This document shows, in pieces, positions 1-6,787 of a stretch of DNA of 32,575 bases. The notes beneath the pieces are model-generated. The model ran no database searches and had not been told where the DNA came from. It saw only the letters and a list, made by a program, of their open reading frames with translations. Positions within the stretch are counted from its first letter, which is position 1; each line of letters begins with the position of its first letter. The stretch is from Clostridia bacterium. Lineage in GTDB: Bacteria; Bacillota; Clostridia; Oscillospirales; CAG-272. The position numbers and the translations under genes were made by a program. Location of the stretch: contig JAFULU010000267.1 in the NCBI GenBank assembly GCA_017483125.1, forward strand, positions 1-32,575, written 5' to 3'.

Positions 1-566
1 ACATCGGGGATCACACCTACCAATGGTGGATCTTCCCCTTCCAGCTCTGCTCGGTGCCCATGTACCTCTGCCTCATCGCGCCCTTTCTGAAGGAAGGCAA
101 GGTGCAGTCGGCCATGTATCATTTCATGACTACCTTCAACCTCCTGGGCGGTCTCATGGCCTTCATAGAGCCGTCGGGGATTATCCACGAGTACTGGACC
201 CTGACCCTCCACGCCTTTCTGTGGCACATGATGCTGATCTTCGTGGGCTTCTACCTCGTCGCCTCGGGGCGGGGGGCCAGAACTTTGAAGGACTACCGCT
301 CCTCGGTTTTCCTGTTCCTGGCGCTGGCGGCCATGGCGTTCATCATCAACCTCATCTTCTGGATCCCCTCGGAGGGGAGCATCAAGATGTTCTACGTAGG
401 CCCCGCCATCTCGCCCTTGGCGGTGTTCAAACAGATCGCTACGGCCTGCGGGTGGTATGTCAACACCCCCATCTATCTGGCGGCGGTGTCGCTGGGGGCG
501 TATCTGATCTTTTTACCCGTGTACCTGCGGGAGCGGAGGAAAGAGAAAGCCTTATCAAAAAAGTGA
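1..566 (+). CDS. YwaF/TP0381-like integral membrane protein, C-terminal part (5' end off window)
   Basis: The reading frame is open from the window edge (first full codon at 3) to TGA at 564-566, giving about 187 visible residues. The protein is strongly hydrophobic with about five membrane spans. The visible start carries a membrane-embedded motif, PFQLCSVPMYLCL, followed later by HEYWTLTLHAFLWHMMLI. A Q/E-L-C-S motif in an early helix plus a conserved His in a later helix resembles the YwaF/TIGR02206 (TP0381) integral membrane family. That assignment is from memory of the family pattern, not from a search. The end is a short basic tail (RERRKEKALSKK), presumably cytoplasmic. Function is unknown in this family. 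The true start lies upstream of the window, and the ATG at 54 is internal because the frame continues unbroken before it. Confidence 0.6.
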   Translation, partial: IGDHTYQWWIFPFQLCSVPMYLCLIAPFLKEGKVQSAMYHFMTTFNLLGGLMAFIEPSGIIHEYWTLTLHAFLWHMMLIFVGFYLVASGRGARTLKDYRSSVFLFLALAAMAFIINLIFWIPSEGSIKMFYVGPAISPLAVFKQIATACGWYVNTPIYLAAVSLGAYLIFLPVYLRERRKEKALSKK

Positions 567-575
567 ATCACCAAG

Positions 576-602
576 CAGAGTCGGGCTTTGCGCTCGGCTC
601 TG
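576..602 (+). terminator. Weak hairpin after the YwaF-like gene
   Basis: CAGAGTCG (576-583) can pair with CGGCTCTG (595-602) around an 11-nt loop, 10 nt after the stop codon. The downstream T run is poor (TTCTGCTG), so this is a possible rather than a classical intrinsic terminator. Confidence 0.35.
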
Positions 603-654
603 TTCTGCTGTCGGGACTCACGCGGACCGAGAATAATTCTCACTATATGCGTTA

Positions 655-683
655 TTGCAATTCGGAGGGAAATGTGGTATCAT
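655..683 (+). promoter_or_regulatory. Sigma-A type promoter for the XRE regulator
   Basis: TTGCAA (655-660) and TATCAT (678-683) are separated by exactly 17 nt, and the start codon of the next gene is 51 nt downstream of the -10 box. No other promoter-like pair was seen in this gap. Confidence 0.6.
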
Positions 684-734
684 AGAGTCACCGGTAAAAA
701 ACCTCACCCGCGCGGGGAATGAAAGGAAGAAACT

Positions 735-1970
735 ATGAAACTGAACATCGGTGAAAACCTCCGCCGAATGCGCCGTGCCGCCGACATGACCCAGGAGCAG
801 CTGGCCGACAAGCTGGGAGTCGCCTACCAGTCGGTGAGCCGCTGGGAGAATGGGACGACCTATCCCGATATGGAATTTCTGCCTGTGCTGGCGGGGATAT
901 TTGGGGTGACGGTGGATGAGCTGATCGGGATGGAGGAGAGTAAGAAGAAGGAGCAGATCGGTGAGCGGTTCTGTGAGTACCGCGATCTCTGCTACAGCGA
1001 TACGCCCGATTCGAAGGCCATCGTAGCCTTGATACGGGAGCTGAAACGGGATTGCATGGCGGATCCCGTGCTGTCGGGATATTTGTGGCAGCTTTTTTGC
1101 TTCGCGCATTGGAACGCAGAGTCCCTGATCCGGTGTCCCGACGTTCTCGCGGAGCTTCGGCTCGCCGCTGAAGAGATACTGGAAGGGAACTTTGAGCGAT
1201 GGCTGAAGGACTCGGTTGTGGAGCACATGAGTTATATTGAGGATGACGAGCACGTGGAAGTCTTTTTGGATCGCTATGCTACCGAGCGCGATCTGACCAA
1301 GGATACCCTTCTGTACGCTCGCTACCGGGGGCGTGAGGAGTGGGACAAGGCTGATGCATTACGGCAAAAGCAATTGTTTTCCATAATTCAGAATCAATTT
1401 TTCAATAACGGTTTGTTTCGCATAGCGAACCGTCCCAATGATGTTCGCGAGTGCTTGCAGATCAACACCATGCTGATGAATTTTCTCCACAATCTTTGCG
1501 GCGTGACCCCTGATCACGCTCATCCTATCACGGGAGACGGCTCCGTAGATCTGTTTCTGTCCGAGCGGTTGAATGTGGGCATCCGCCGCGCCTGCTATCT
1601 GGCATCTACAGGGGATCCCGAAGGCGCATTTGTGGTCTTGGAGGATACGGTGTCCATGTTGGAGAAGGCGATGAGCCTCCCCAATGGAACTATGTTGACC
1701 TGTACGAGCATCAGCTTGGAGGGGGAGTCCTTTGAGATTTGGCATGAATCAAGGGAGGAAGAAGGAGTATACAGACCATTTTTGCGGTTGTATCGCCCCC
1801 GCTTGGGGGAAGTTGAATATGTTGCAACCATTGGCTTTGGTTTTCCCATCTTTGCCCTCACCTCCCCCACCGGCTGGGAATGGTTCGACCCCATCCGCTC
1901 CGACCCCCGCTTCGCCGCCTACGTGGAGCGAGTCAAGGCGGTCTTCGCTCCCGTGGAGGGTGAGGCATAA
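735..1970 (+). CDS. XRE-family helix-turn-helix regulator with long C-terminal domain
   Basis: This is a 411-residue protein. Residues 7-61 are a clear HTH_3/XRE DNA-binding domain: the recognition-helix region reads GVAYQSVSRWENG and is followed by YPDMEFLPVLAGIFGVTVDELIG. After a charged linker (EESKKKEQ), residues 76-411 form a long domain, largely helical by eye, that I do not recognise. It may be a ligand-sensing or TPR-like region. A GGAAG ribosome-binding site precedes ATG 735. The gene stands alone between a promoter and a strong terminator, so it is probably a monocistronic regulator with unknown targets. Its middle (about 1350-1480) is AT-richer and uses less biased codons than neighbouring genes, which hints at foreign origin or relaxed selection. 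The regulator call is secure; its effector is not known. Confidence 0.85.
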   Translation: MKLNIGENLRRMRRAADMTQEQLADKLGVAYQSVSRWENGTTYPDMEFLPVLAGIFGVTVDELIGMEESKKKEQIGERFCEYRDLCYSDTPDSKAIVALIRELKRDCMADPVLSGYLWQLFCFAHWNAESLIRCPDVLAELRLAAEEILEGNFERWLKDSVVEHMSYIEDDEHVEVFLDRYATERDLTKDTLLYARYRGREEWDKADALRQKQLFSIIQNQFFNNGLFRIANRPNDVRECLQINTMLMNFLHNLCGVTPDHAHPITGDGSVDLFLSERLNVGIRRACYLASTGDPEGAFVVLEDTVSMLEKAMSLPNGTMLTCTSISLEGESFEIWHESREEEGVYRPFLRLYRPRLGEVEYVATIGFGFPIFALTSPTGWEWFDPIRSDPRFAAYVERVKAVFAPVEGEA

Positions 1971-1975
1971 TACAA

Positions 1976-2005
1976 AAACAGCGGGTGATGCGTCACTCGC
2001 TGTTT
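1976..2005. terminator. Bidirectional intrinsic terminator
   Basis: A 13-bp stem (1976-1988 pairing with 1993-2005, one G-U pair) closes a TGCG tetraloop. It sits between two convergent stop codons, at 1970 on the plus strand and 2009 on the minus strand. A-rich and T-rich flanks give a U run in the minus direction (TTTTTGTA) and a weaker one in the plus direction. It should serve both genes. Confidence 0.85.
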
Positions 2006-2008
2006 GCT

Positions 2009-2479
2009 TTACATCTTTATTAGAAAATCAATGATCCCCACGGTCAGAGCCGCCCCGATCGCCAGCAAAACCATGCCCCACAACCCGTACAGGATATCCC
2101 CGAAGCCGCCGATGATCTCGTCGATGTAGGCAAAGCGGGGGAAGCGCTTGATGTAGACCACGGGGACGAACTTGGGGGTCTGGCGCTTGGTGCCGTAATG
2201 CTCCCCGCGGATGCCGTACTCCACGCCGTTTACGGTGTAGATATAGCGGGCCTTGGTGAGGTGCCTGAGAAATATGCTTTTCCCGCGAGGGCCGCGGAGG
2301 GTGACGTTCTGCTTGTAGTCGGTTTCCCGCAAGATCCCCGCGGTCTTGGCGGTGTTTTTCTTGCGGCGGGAGAAGGTGAACTGCACCCAGAAGAACAGCC
2401 CCGCGAGGCCGAGGCAGGTGGGGGCGGCGAGGAAGAGCAGAACACGCAGGACGGTGACGAAGAGGCTGGGGGAGGGCAT
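2009..2479 (-). CDS. Small DUF3592-like membrane protein
   Basis: This is a 156-residue protein with an N-terminal membrane span (about 6-32), a polar central domain, and a second hydrophobic span near the C-terminus (about 128-153). The central region (TKARYIYTVNGVEYGIRGEHYG, then VPVVYIKRFPRFAYID) resembles DUF3592 proteins. In those, a beta-rich Y-x-V-x-G-x-x-Y domain sits between two helices and ends in a V-x-Y-x-P-x-x-P-x-x-A-like segment. The resemblance is by eye only. The start at 2479 is preceded by AAAGGAG at about 7-nt spacing, and a strong divergent promoter lies just upstream. Cellular role is unknown. Confidence 0.65.
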   Translation of the reverse strand: MPSPSLFVTVLRVLLFLAAPTCLGLAGLFFWVQFTFSRRKKNTAKTAGILRETDYKQNVTLRGPRGKSIFLRHLTKARYIYTVNGVEYGIRGEHYGTKRQTPKFVPVVYIKRFPRFAYIDEIIGGFGDILYGLWGMVLLAIGAALTVGIIDFLIKM

Positions 2480-2509
2480 GGCGGGACTCCTTTCGGTGGC
2501 GTTGGGAAC

Positions 2510-2538
2510 AGTATAACAGAAATGGGGCGGTTTGTCAA
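2510..2538 (-). promoter_or_regulatory. Consensus sigma-A promoter for the DUF3592-like gene
   Basis: Read on the minus strand, a perfect TTGACA (2538-2533) and TATACT (2515-2510) are 17 nt apart and lie about 30 nt upstream of the start at 2479. Confidence 0.8.
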
Positions 2539-2556
2539 GTTTCTTGCCGAAATCCC

Positions 2557-2585
2557 TTGCCAGAACCGCTTTTTTATGATATAAT
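2557..2585 (+). promoter_or_regulatory. Sigma-A promoter for the threonine-aldolase-like gene
   Basis: TTGCCA (2557-2562) and a perfect TATAAT (2580-2585) are 17 nt apart. The predicted transcript starts about 2592, which rules out ATG 2557 as start and supports ATG 2629. It is back to back with the divergent minus-strand promoter at 2510-2538. Confidence 0.8.
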
Positions 2586-2628
2586 AATACGAATTGCGAT
2601 CAACTCACCGAAAGAGAGGCTATATACC

Positions 2629-3654
2629 ATGCTTTCCTTCGCCAGCGACTACGTGGAGGGCGCCCATCCCGCCATCCTTCAGCGCTTCATTGAGACCAAC
2701 CTCGTCAAGCAAGCGGGCTACGGCTCCGACGAGTATACCGCTTCCGCCCGCGAGAAGATCAAAGCCGCCTGCGGCTGTCCCGAGGCCGACGTGTGGTTTT
2801 TGACGGGCGGGACCCAGACCAACCAGGTGGTGATCGACTCCCTGCTCCTGCCCTACGAGGGTGTGGTGGCCGCCGAGACGGGGCATATCGCCGCCCACGA
2901 GGCGGGAGCCATCGAGTTTACGGGGCACAAGGTGCTGACCGTCCCCCATCACGCGGGGAAGATGGCCGCCGCCGATCTGTCCGCCTACCTCGCCACCTAC
3001 CACGCCGACGACAACGCCGAGCATATGGTGCGCCCCGGGGCGGTGTACATCTCCCACCCCACCGAGTACGGCACCCTGTACTCCAAGGAGGAGCTGACCG
3101 CCCTGAGGAGGGTCTGCGACGAGTATGCGATCCCCCTGTTCATGGACGGCGCGCGGCTGGGCTACGGTCTGGCCGCTCCCGACGCGGATCTGACTCTGCA
3201 CGACCTCTGTGACCTCTGCGACGTCTTCTACATCGGCGGCACCAAGGTGGGCGCCCTCTGCGGGGAGGCGGTGGTCTTTGCCCGCCGCAAGGCTCCGAGA
3301 CATTTCCTGTCCATCATCAAGCAGCACGACGCGCTGGTGGCCAAGGGGCGTCTGCTGGGCATCCAGTTCGATACCCTGTTCACCGACGATCTCTACATGA
3401 GGATCAGCCGTCACGCCATCGAGATGGCCGAGCTGATGCGGTACATCTTCCGCGCCAAGGGGTATGAGTTCTTCATGGAGACCACCACCAACCAGATCTT
3501 CATCACCCTGCCCGACGAGAGGAAAGCCGAGCTGGAGCGGGCGTGCGTGCTGAGCTTCTGGGAGAAGCCTGACCCCGACCATACGGTGGTGCGTTTCGCC
3601 ACCAGTTGGGCCACCACCGAGGAGGATATCCGCGCTCTGGAGGCCATTCTGTAA
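2629..3654 (+). CDS. PLP-dependent low-specificity threonine aldolase / beta-eliminating lyase family
   Basis: This is a 341-residue cytosolic fold-type I PLP enzyme, the normal size for threonine aldolases, which cleave threonine or allo-threonine to glycine and acetaldehyde. Visible family landmarks are FASDYVEGAHP at the N-terminus, the FLTGGTQTN cofactor loop, the AAETGHIAAHEAGA His-rich segment, the cofactor-stacking Asp in LFMDGARLGYGL, and the Schiff-base Lys in FYIGGTKVGALCGE. ATG 2629 is preferred over an upstream in-frame ATG at 2557. GAGAGG lies 9 nt before 2629, and the promoter -10 box (2580-2585) falls inside the longer version. Exact substrate cannot be read from sequence; related clostridial proteins are annotated simply as aminotransferase class I/II-fold enzymes. 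It is transcribed alone. Confidence 0.85.
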   Translation: MLSFASDYVEGAHPAILQRFIETNLVKQAGYGSDEYTASAREKIKAACGCPEADVWFLTGGTQTNQVVIDSLLLPYEGVVAAETGHIAAHEAGAIEFTGHKVLTVPHHAGKMAAADLSAYLATYHADDNAEHMVRPGAVYISHPTEYGTLYSKEELTALRRVCDEYAIPLFMDGARLGYGLAAPDADLTLHDLCDLCDVFYIGGTKVGALCGEAVVFARRKAPRHFLSIIKQHDALVAKGRLLGIQFDTLFTDDLYMRISRHAIEMAELMRYIFRAKGYEFFMETTTNQIFITLPDERKAELERACVLSFWEKPDPDHTVVRFATSWATTEEDIRALEAIL

Positions 3655-3664
3655 GAAAAGCATA

Positions 3665-3686
3665 GGGGTTACACCCATGTAACCCC
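3665..3686 (+). terminator. Hairpin after the aldolase-like gene
   Basis: A 9-bp perfect stem (GGGGTTACA pairing with TGTAACCCC) around a CCCA loop lies 10 nt after the stop codon. No strong T run follows directly (CTCATTCTG), so termination strength is uncertain. No convincing promoter was found between here and the next gene at 3770. Confidence 0.55.
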
Positions 3687-3769
3687 CTCATTCTGCGGGC
3701 TTTGCCTGATTTTTCACATAAATACTCTACCCAAAACAGAAAAGCGCGTTTATGCGCGGAAAGGACGTT

Positions 3770-4570
3770 ATGTCAAACGAGACCAAGGGGCGCATCCACC
3801 TCATATACGGGATATTATTATCGGTGCTGATCCTGGCCGTGGGTGTCTGCTTTGCCCTCTCCTGTATCTCCATTTACCAAAGCGGAGCCTCTCCCTTCAC
3901 GAGAGAGAGCATCTCTACCCACTTCGCCCGCATCGCCATCCCTACTTACATCTGCATCGCGGGGGTGATCGGCGGCGTTATCCTTTCGCTGGCCCTGCCT
4001 GTGGACGGAGGGAAGGTCAAGTCCCGTCGGGACCCCGAGGCCGCCCTCTCCAAGCTGGCGGCACGGCTGGATCTGAGCGCCTGTGATGAGGCGGTGGCGG
4101 TCTCCATCCGCAGGGAGCGGAAATGGCGCCGTGCGGTCACGGTCATTTTGTGGGTGCTGGCGGGGATTACCCTGCTCCCCGCGCTTGCGTGGTGCGTGAA
4201 CCCCGCCCACTTTTCCATTGAGGATCTGAACACCGACATCAAGACCGCCGCTCTGTTCATCCTGCCCTGCGCCGTGGTGTCCCTGGGGCTTCTGACCGGG
4301 GAGCGGCTCCTCCGTCACGCCTCGGTGGCCCGTGAGACCGCTGCGGTCAAGGCCGCTCTGGCGGCGGTGAAGGGGGGCGCGTCTGCCCCGAAAAACGGTA
4401 AGTCCGACAAGAAGAATTGGGTCTCCGACCCCCGCTTCGTGTGGGGCGTGCGAGGAGCCATCCTTGCGGTTGGTATCGTCTTTATCGTGCTGGGTGTGCT
4501 CAACGGAGGCATGGCGGACGTGCTGGGTAAGGCCATCCGCATCTGCACCGAGTGCATCGGTCTGGGCTAA
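3770..4570 (+). CDS. Polytopic membrane protein with C-terminal CD1871A-type CxxC tail
   Basis: This is a 266-residue integral membrane protein with about five spans (near residues 9-35, 53-78, 130-152, 165-188 and 224-248). The last about 40 residues end in KAIRICTECIGLG (C259, C262). They match the pattern of the short clostridial CD1871A family of CxxC proteins, which are normally stand-alone peptides of roughly that length. Here the module is the C-terminal end of a larger membrane protein. The next gene, 12 nt downstream with its own GGAGGTG, encodes a membrane ferredoxin/thioredoxin fusion, so the CxxC tail is plausibly a redox partner. Start choice: ATG 3770 follows GGAAAGGA closely; an in-frame ATG at 3752 has no such site. 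The tail recognition is from memory; the rest of the protein is unknown. Confidence 0.7.
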   Translation: MSNETKGRIHLIYGILLSVLILAVGVCFALSCISIYQSGASPFTRESISTHFARIAIPTYICIAGVIGGVILSLALPVDGGKVKSRRDPEAALSKLAARLDLSACDEAVAVSIRRERKWRRAVTVILWVLAGITLLPALAWCVNPAHFSIEDLNTDIKTAALFILPCAVVSLGLLTGERLLRHASVARETAAVKAALAAVKGGASAPKNGKSDKKNWVSDPRFVWGVRGAILAVGIVFIVLGVLNGGMADVLGKAIRICTECIGLG

Positions 4571-4577
4571 GGAGGTG
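4571..4577 (+). promoter_or_regulatory. Strong ribosome-binding site for the ferredoxin-TlpA gene
   Basis: GGAGGTG directly follows the TAA of the upstream gene and sits 5 nt before ATG 4583, tying the two genes into one operon. Confidence 0.8.
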
Positions 4578-4582
4578 TCATC

Positions 4583-6157
4583 ATGAAGCTGAAGCAATGG
4601 TGGAATACCCACAAGCCGACCAAGCGGAGACTGATCCAGCTCTACGCCGCTCTCCTGTTCAACGCCAACCTCAAGGGCTTTGTGAACGGTCGTATCTACC
4701 AAGGCCCCGTCAAGAACATCTGCACCCCCGGTCTGAACTGCTACTCCTGTCCCGGTGCCTCGGGGGCCTGCCCCATGGGTGCCCTCCAGAACGCCCTGTC
4801 GGACAGCGGTAAGACCGCTCCCTACTACGTGGTGGGCATCATCCTGCTCTACGGCCTGCTCTTCGGCCGCTGGATCTGCGGATTCCTCTGCCCCTTCGGT
4901 CTGATCCAGGATCTGCTCCACAAGATCAAGACTCCCAAGCTGGGCAAGAACCGTATCACGCGGGTGCTGTCCTACTTCAAGTACGTCATTCTGGTCTTCT
5001 TCGCCATCATCTTCCCCCTGGTCTACGCGGGCTACGAGTTCCCCCTGCCGGGATTCTGCAAGTACATCTGCCCCGCCGGTACCCTGGAGGGAGCGGTGGG
5101 ACTCCTATCCAACCCCGAGAACGAGAATATGCTGGGGATGCTGGGGCCCCTGTTCACCTGGAAGTTCCTCCTCATGGTGATCTTCCTTGTGGGCTGTGTC
5201 TTCATGTACCGCTTCTTCTGCCGCTTCTTCTGCCCGCTGGGGGCTATCTACGGTCTGTTCAATAAGATCTCCCTGGTGGGGGTCAAGCTGGACAAGGATG
5301 CCTGCACCGATTGCGGGCTTTGCGTGGGCAAGTGCAAGATGGATATCCGCCGCGTGGGGGATCACGAGTGCATCCAGTGCGGTGAGTGTATTGAGGTCTG
5401 TCCCACGGGTGCCATTCAATGGAAGGGACCCAAGATCCTGCTTCCTCCCCAGGCCATTGGCGGTGAGATCGCCACCAAAAATAGTGATGCCGCCGAGTCT
5501 GATGCCGCCGTCACCCTCCAAAAGGCAAAGAAAAAGACCCGCATCGCCCGCACCGTGGCGTGGGTACTGGCTCTGGCCGTGCTGGGCGGTGCGCTGTACT
5601 ACTACAACTTCGTGGACGGGCGGGACAAGACCCCCTCCGAGGATACGACCGAGAGCGGGGATATCACCACCTCTCCCGATGGGGAGACAGGCGAGCCTCT
5701 GCCTCCCCGTGGCAACGAGGTAGGCACCCTCTGCGTCAGCACCGAGCTGTCCCTCTACACGGGCGGGGAGTCCTTCGCGGTGGATCAAAACCGCGGTAAG
5801 GTCACCGTCATCAACTTCTGGGGCACCTGGTGCGGCCCCTGCATCGCTGAGCTGCCTCACTTTGAGGAGGTGGCGGGGGACTACGCCGACACCGTGACCG
5901 TGGTGGCCGTCCACTCCAACTACAAGGCCCCCACCGCCGCCGAGTGGATCGCCAAGAACTACCCCGAGACCTCCATCCTCTTCGCCCAGGATCCCGACGA
6001 CGGGGTCAACGGAGAATACTATACCGCCCTGGGCGGCGAGGGCGACTTCCCCATGACCATCATCGTGGACGCCCGCGGTGTCATCACCTTCACCCGACGC
6101 GGCTCGCTGACCCACGACGAGCTGGTGACCGCCGTGGAGGAGGCTCTCTCCAAATAA
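4583..6157 (+). CDS. NapH-like 4Fe-4S membrane protein fused to TlpA-type thioredoxin domain
   Basis: This is a 524-residue protein. Residues 1-230 form a NapH-like membrane domain with several spans and paired Cys-Pro motifs: C53-YS-C56-P and C63-P, then C99-GFL-C103-P, C159-KYI-C163-P and C213-RFF-C217-P. Residues 241-273 are a two-cluster ferredoxin, C241-x2-C244-x2-C247-x3-C251 and C263-x2-C266-x2-C269-x3-C273-P. A further span (about 324-342) and an acidic linker lead to a TlpA-like domain (about 380-524) with NFWGTWCGPC (C417, C420) and a cis-Pro at DFPMT. NapH-type proteins pass electrons through the membrane and TlpA-type proteins reduce extracytoplasmic disulfides. I infer a single-chain route from cytosolic iron-sulfur clusters to an outside thioredoxin domain. 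It is the second gene of a two-gene operon and ends at a shared terminator. Confidence 0.85.
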   Translation: MKLKQWWNTHKPTKRRLIQLYAALLFNANLKGFVNGRIYQGPVKNICTPGLNCYSCPGASGACPMGALQNALSDSGKTAPYYVVGIILLYGLLFGRWICGFLCPFGLIQDLLHKIKTPKLGKNRITRVLSYFKYVILVFFAIIFPLVYAGYEFPLPGFCKYICPAGTLEGAVGLLSNPENENMLGMLGPLFTWKFLLMVIFLVGCVFMYRFFCRFFCPLGAIYGLFNKISLVGVKLDKDACTDCGLCVGKCKMDIRRVGDHECIQCGECIEVCPTGAIQWKGPKILLPPQAIGGEIATKNSDAAESDAAVTLQKAKKKTRIARTVAWVLALAVLGGALYYYNFVDGRDKTPSEDTTESGDITTSPDGETGEPLPPRGNEVGTLCVSTELSLYTGGESFAVDQNRGKVTVINFWGTWCGPCIAELPHFEEVAGDYADTVTVVAVHSNYKAPTAAEWIAKNYPETSILFAQDPDDGVNGEYYTALGGEGDFPMTIIVDARGVITFTRRGSLTHDELVTAVEEALSK

Positions 6158-6174
6158 TCCTTGATCCATAAAGG

Positions 6175-6215
6175 AAAATCCCTTCAAGATCAGATCGGTC
6201 CTGAAGGGATTTTTT
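6175..6215. terminator. Bidirectional terminator between convergent redox units
   Basis: A 12-bp stem (6175-6186 pairing with 6202-6213) has TTTTTT on its plus-side 3' flank and TTTTCCTTTAT in the minus direction. The stop codons of the two convergent operons are at 6157 and 6227. The 15-nt loop may itself pair (GATC 6188-6191 with GGTC 6197-6200). Confidence 0.9.
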
Positions 6216-6226
6216 GTATGAAGGGA

Positions 6227-6682
6227 TCAGTTCTTGGTGATCTCCACAGTCAGCTCGGTAGCCTCACCCTCAAAGTAGAAGGCCTGCTCGGGATCAGCGG
6301 TGTAGCCCTCGGGGCACTCCACGATGGTGACGTGGTAGTTGCTGGGATCGTAGGTGAAGGTGACCACGCCCTCGGCATTGGTGGCGGCGGGCATCTTACA
6401 GCCCTTGTCGTCGCACATCTGGACGGCGGCGCCCTCAACGGGATCGCCGTTCTGATCTTTGACGGTGACGGTGTAGGTGACCTTGGTGGAGGGAGCCTCG
6501 GTGGGGGCCTCGGTGGGGGCCTCGGTAGGAGCTTCCGTGGGAGCCTCGGTGGGGGCATCGGTGGGAGCCTCGGTCACGGTAGTATCGGCGGTGGTGTCGG
6601 AATCGGGGGCGGGGGTGTCGCAGGCCATCAGCAGGCAGGACAGAGCCAGCAGCACGGCCAGCATAAGAGCAAGCTTCTTCAT
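6227..6682 (-). CDS. Small lipoprotein with TEAP-repeat linker and transthyretin-like beta domain
   Basis: This is a 151-residue secreted lipoprotein. The signal peptide ends in the lipobox LLMAC (C21). Residues 37-64 are seven tandem four-residue units (TEAP six times, TDAP once), a flexible wall-spanning linker. Residues about 66-151 form a beta-rich domain (TYTVTVKDQNGDPVEGAAVQ, then TNAEGVVTFTY, then YHVTIVECPEGY) of the carboxypeptidase-regulatory/transthyretin-like or SpaA-like type. That domain recurs in the two upstream lipoproteins. AAGGAG lies 8 nt before the start codon. It is the last gene of the minus-strand unit, although a palindrome pair separates it from the preceding gene. 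Binding partner is unknown. Confidence 0.75.
   Translation of the reverse strand: MKKLALMLAVLLALSCLLMACDTPAPDSDTTADTTVTEAPTDAPTEAPTEAPTEAPTEAPTEAPSTKVTYTVTVKDQNGDPVEGAAVQMCDDKGCKMPAATNAEGVVTFTYDPSNYHVTIVECPEGYTADPEQAFYFEGEATELTVEITKN
6491..6574 (-). repeat. 12-nt tandem repeat encoding seven (T-E/D-A-P) units
   Basis: Seven consecutive 12-nt units encode TEAP or TDAP within the small lipoprotein. Third positions vary between units, so the repeat is kept at protein level rather than being freshly duplicated DNA. Confidence 0.85.
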
Positions 6683-6728
6683 GGTTTTATCTCCTTGAAT
6701 AATTTGTTTTGAAGGTTTTTGAAGATCC

Positions 6729-6780
6729 TTAAGGGACTTTTTGCAAAAAGTCCCTTAAATGGTTTGGGGCAAAGCCCCAA
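6729..6780. repeat. Paired intergenic palindromes (REP/MITE-like element or terminator)
   Basis: Positions 6729-6758 are a perfect 30-nt palindrome, with TTAAGGGACTTTTTG followed by its exact complement. Five nt away, 6764-6780 form a second hairpin, a 7-bp TTGGGGC/GCCCCAA stem around AAA. They lie between the stop of the 427-residue lipoprotein gene (6788) and the small lipoprotein start (6682). Neither is followed by a proper U run. Tandem GGGGCTTTGCCCC and AAGGGACTTTTTG palindromes resemble intergenic elements I recall from other Clostridia, but that needs a genome search. Confidence 0.6.
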
Positions 6781-6787
6781 CGTTTTC

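Noticed and set aside
6491..6574. Short tandem repeats here and at 29321-29479 considered as CRISPR or VNTR
   Set aside because: They have a period of 12 nt, no spacers, stay in frame and encode T-E-A-P linkers.
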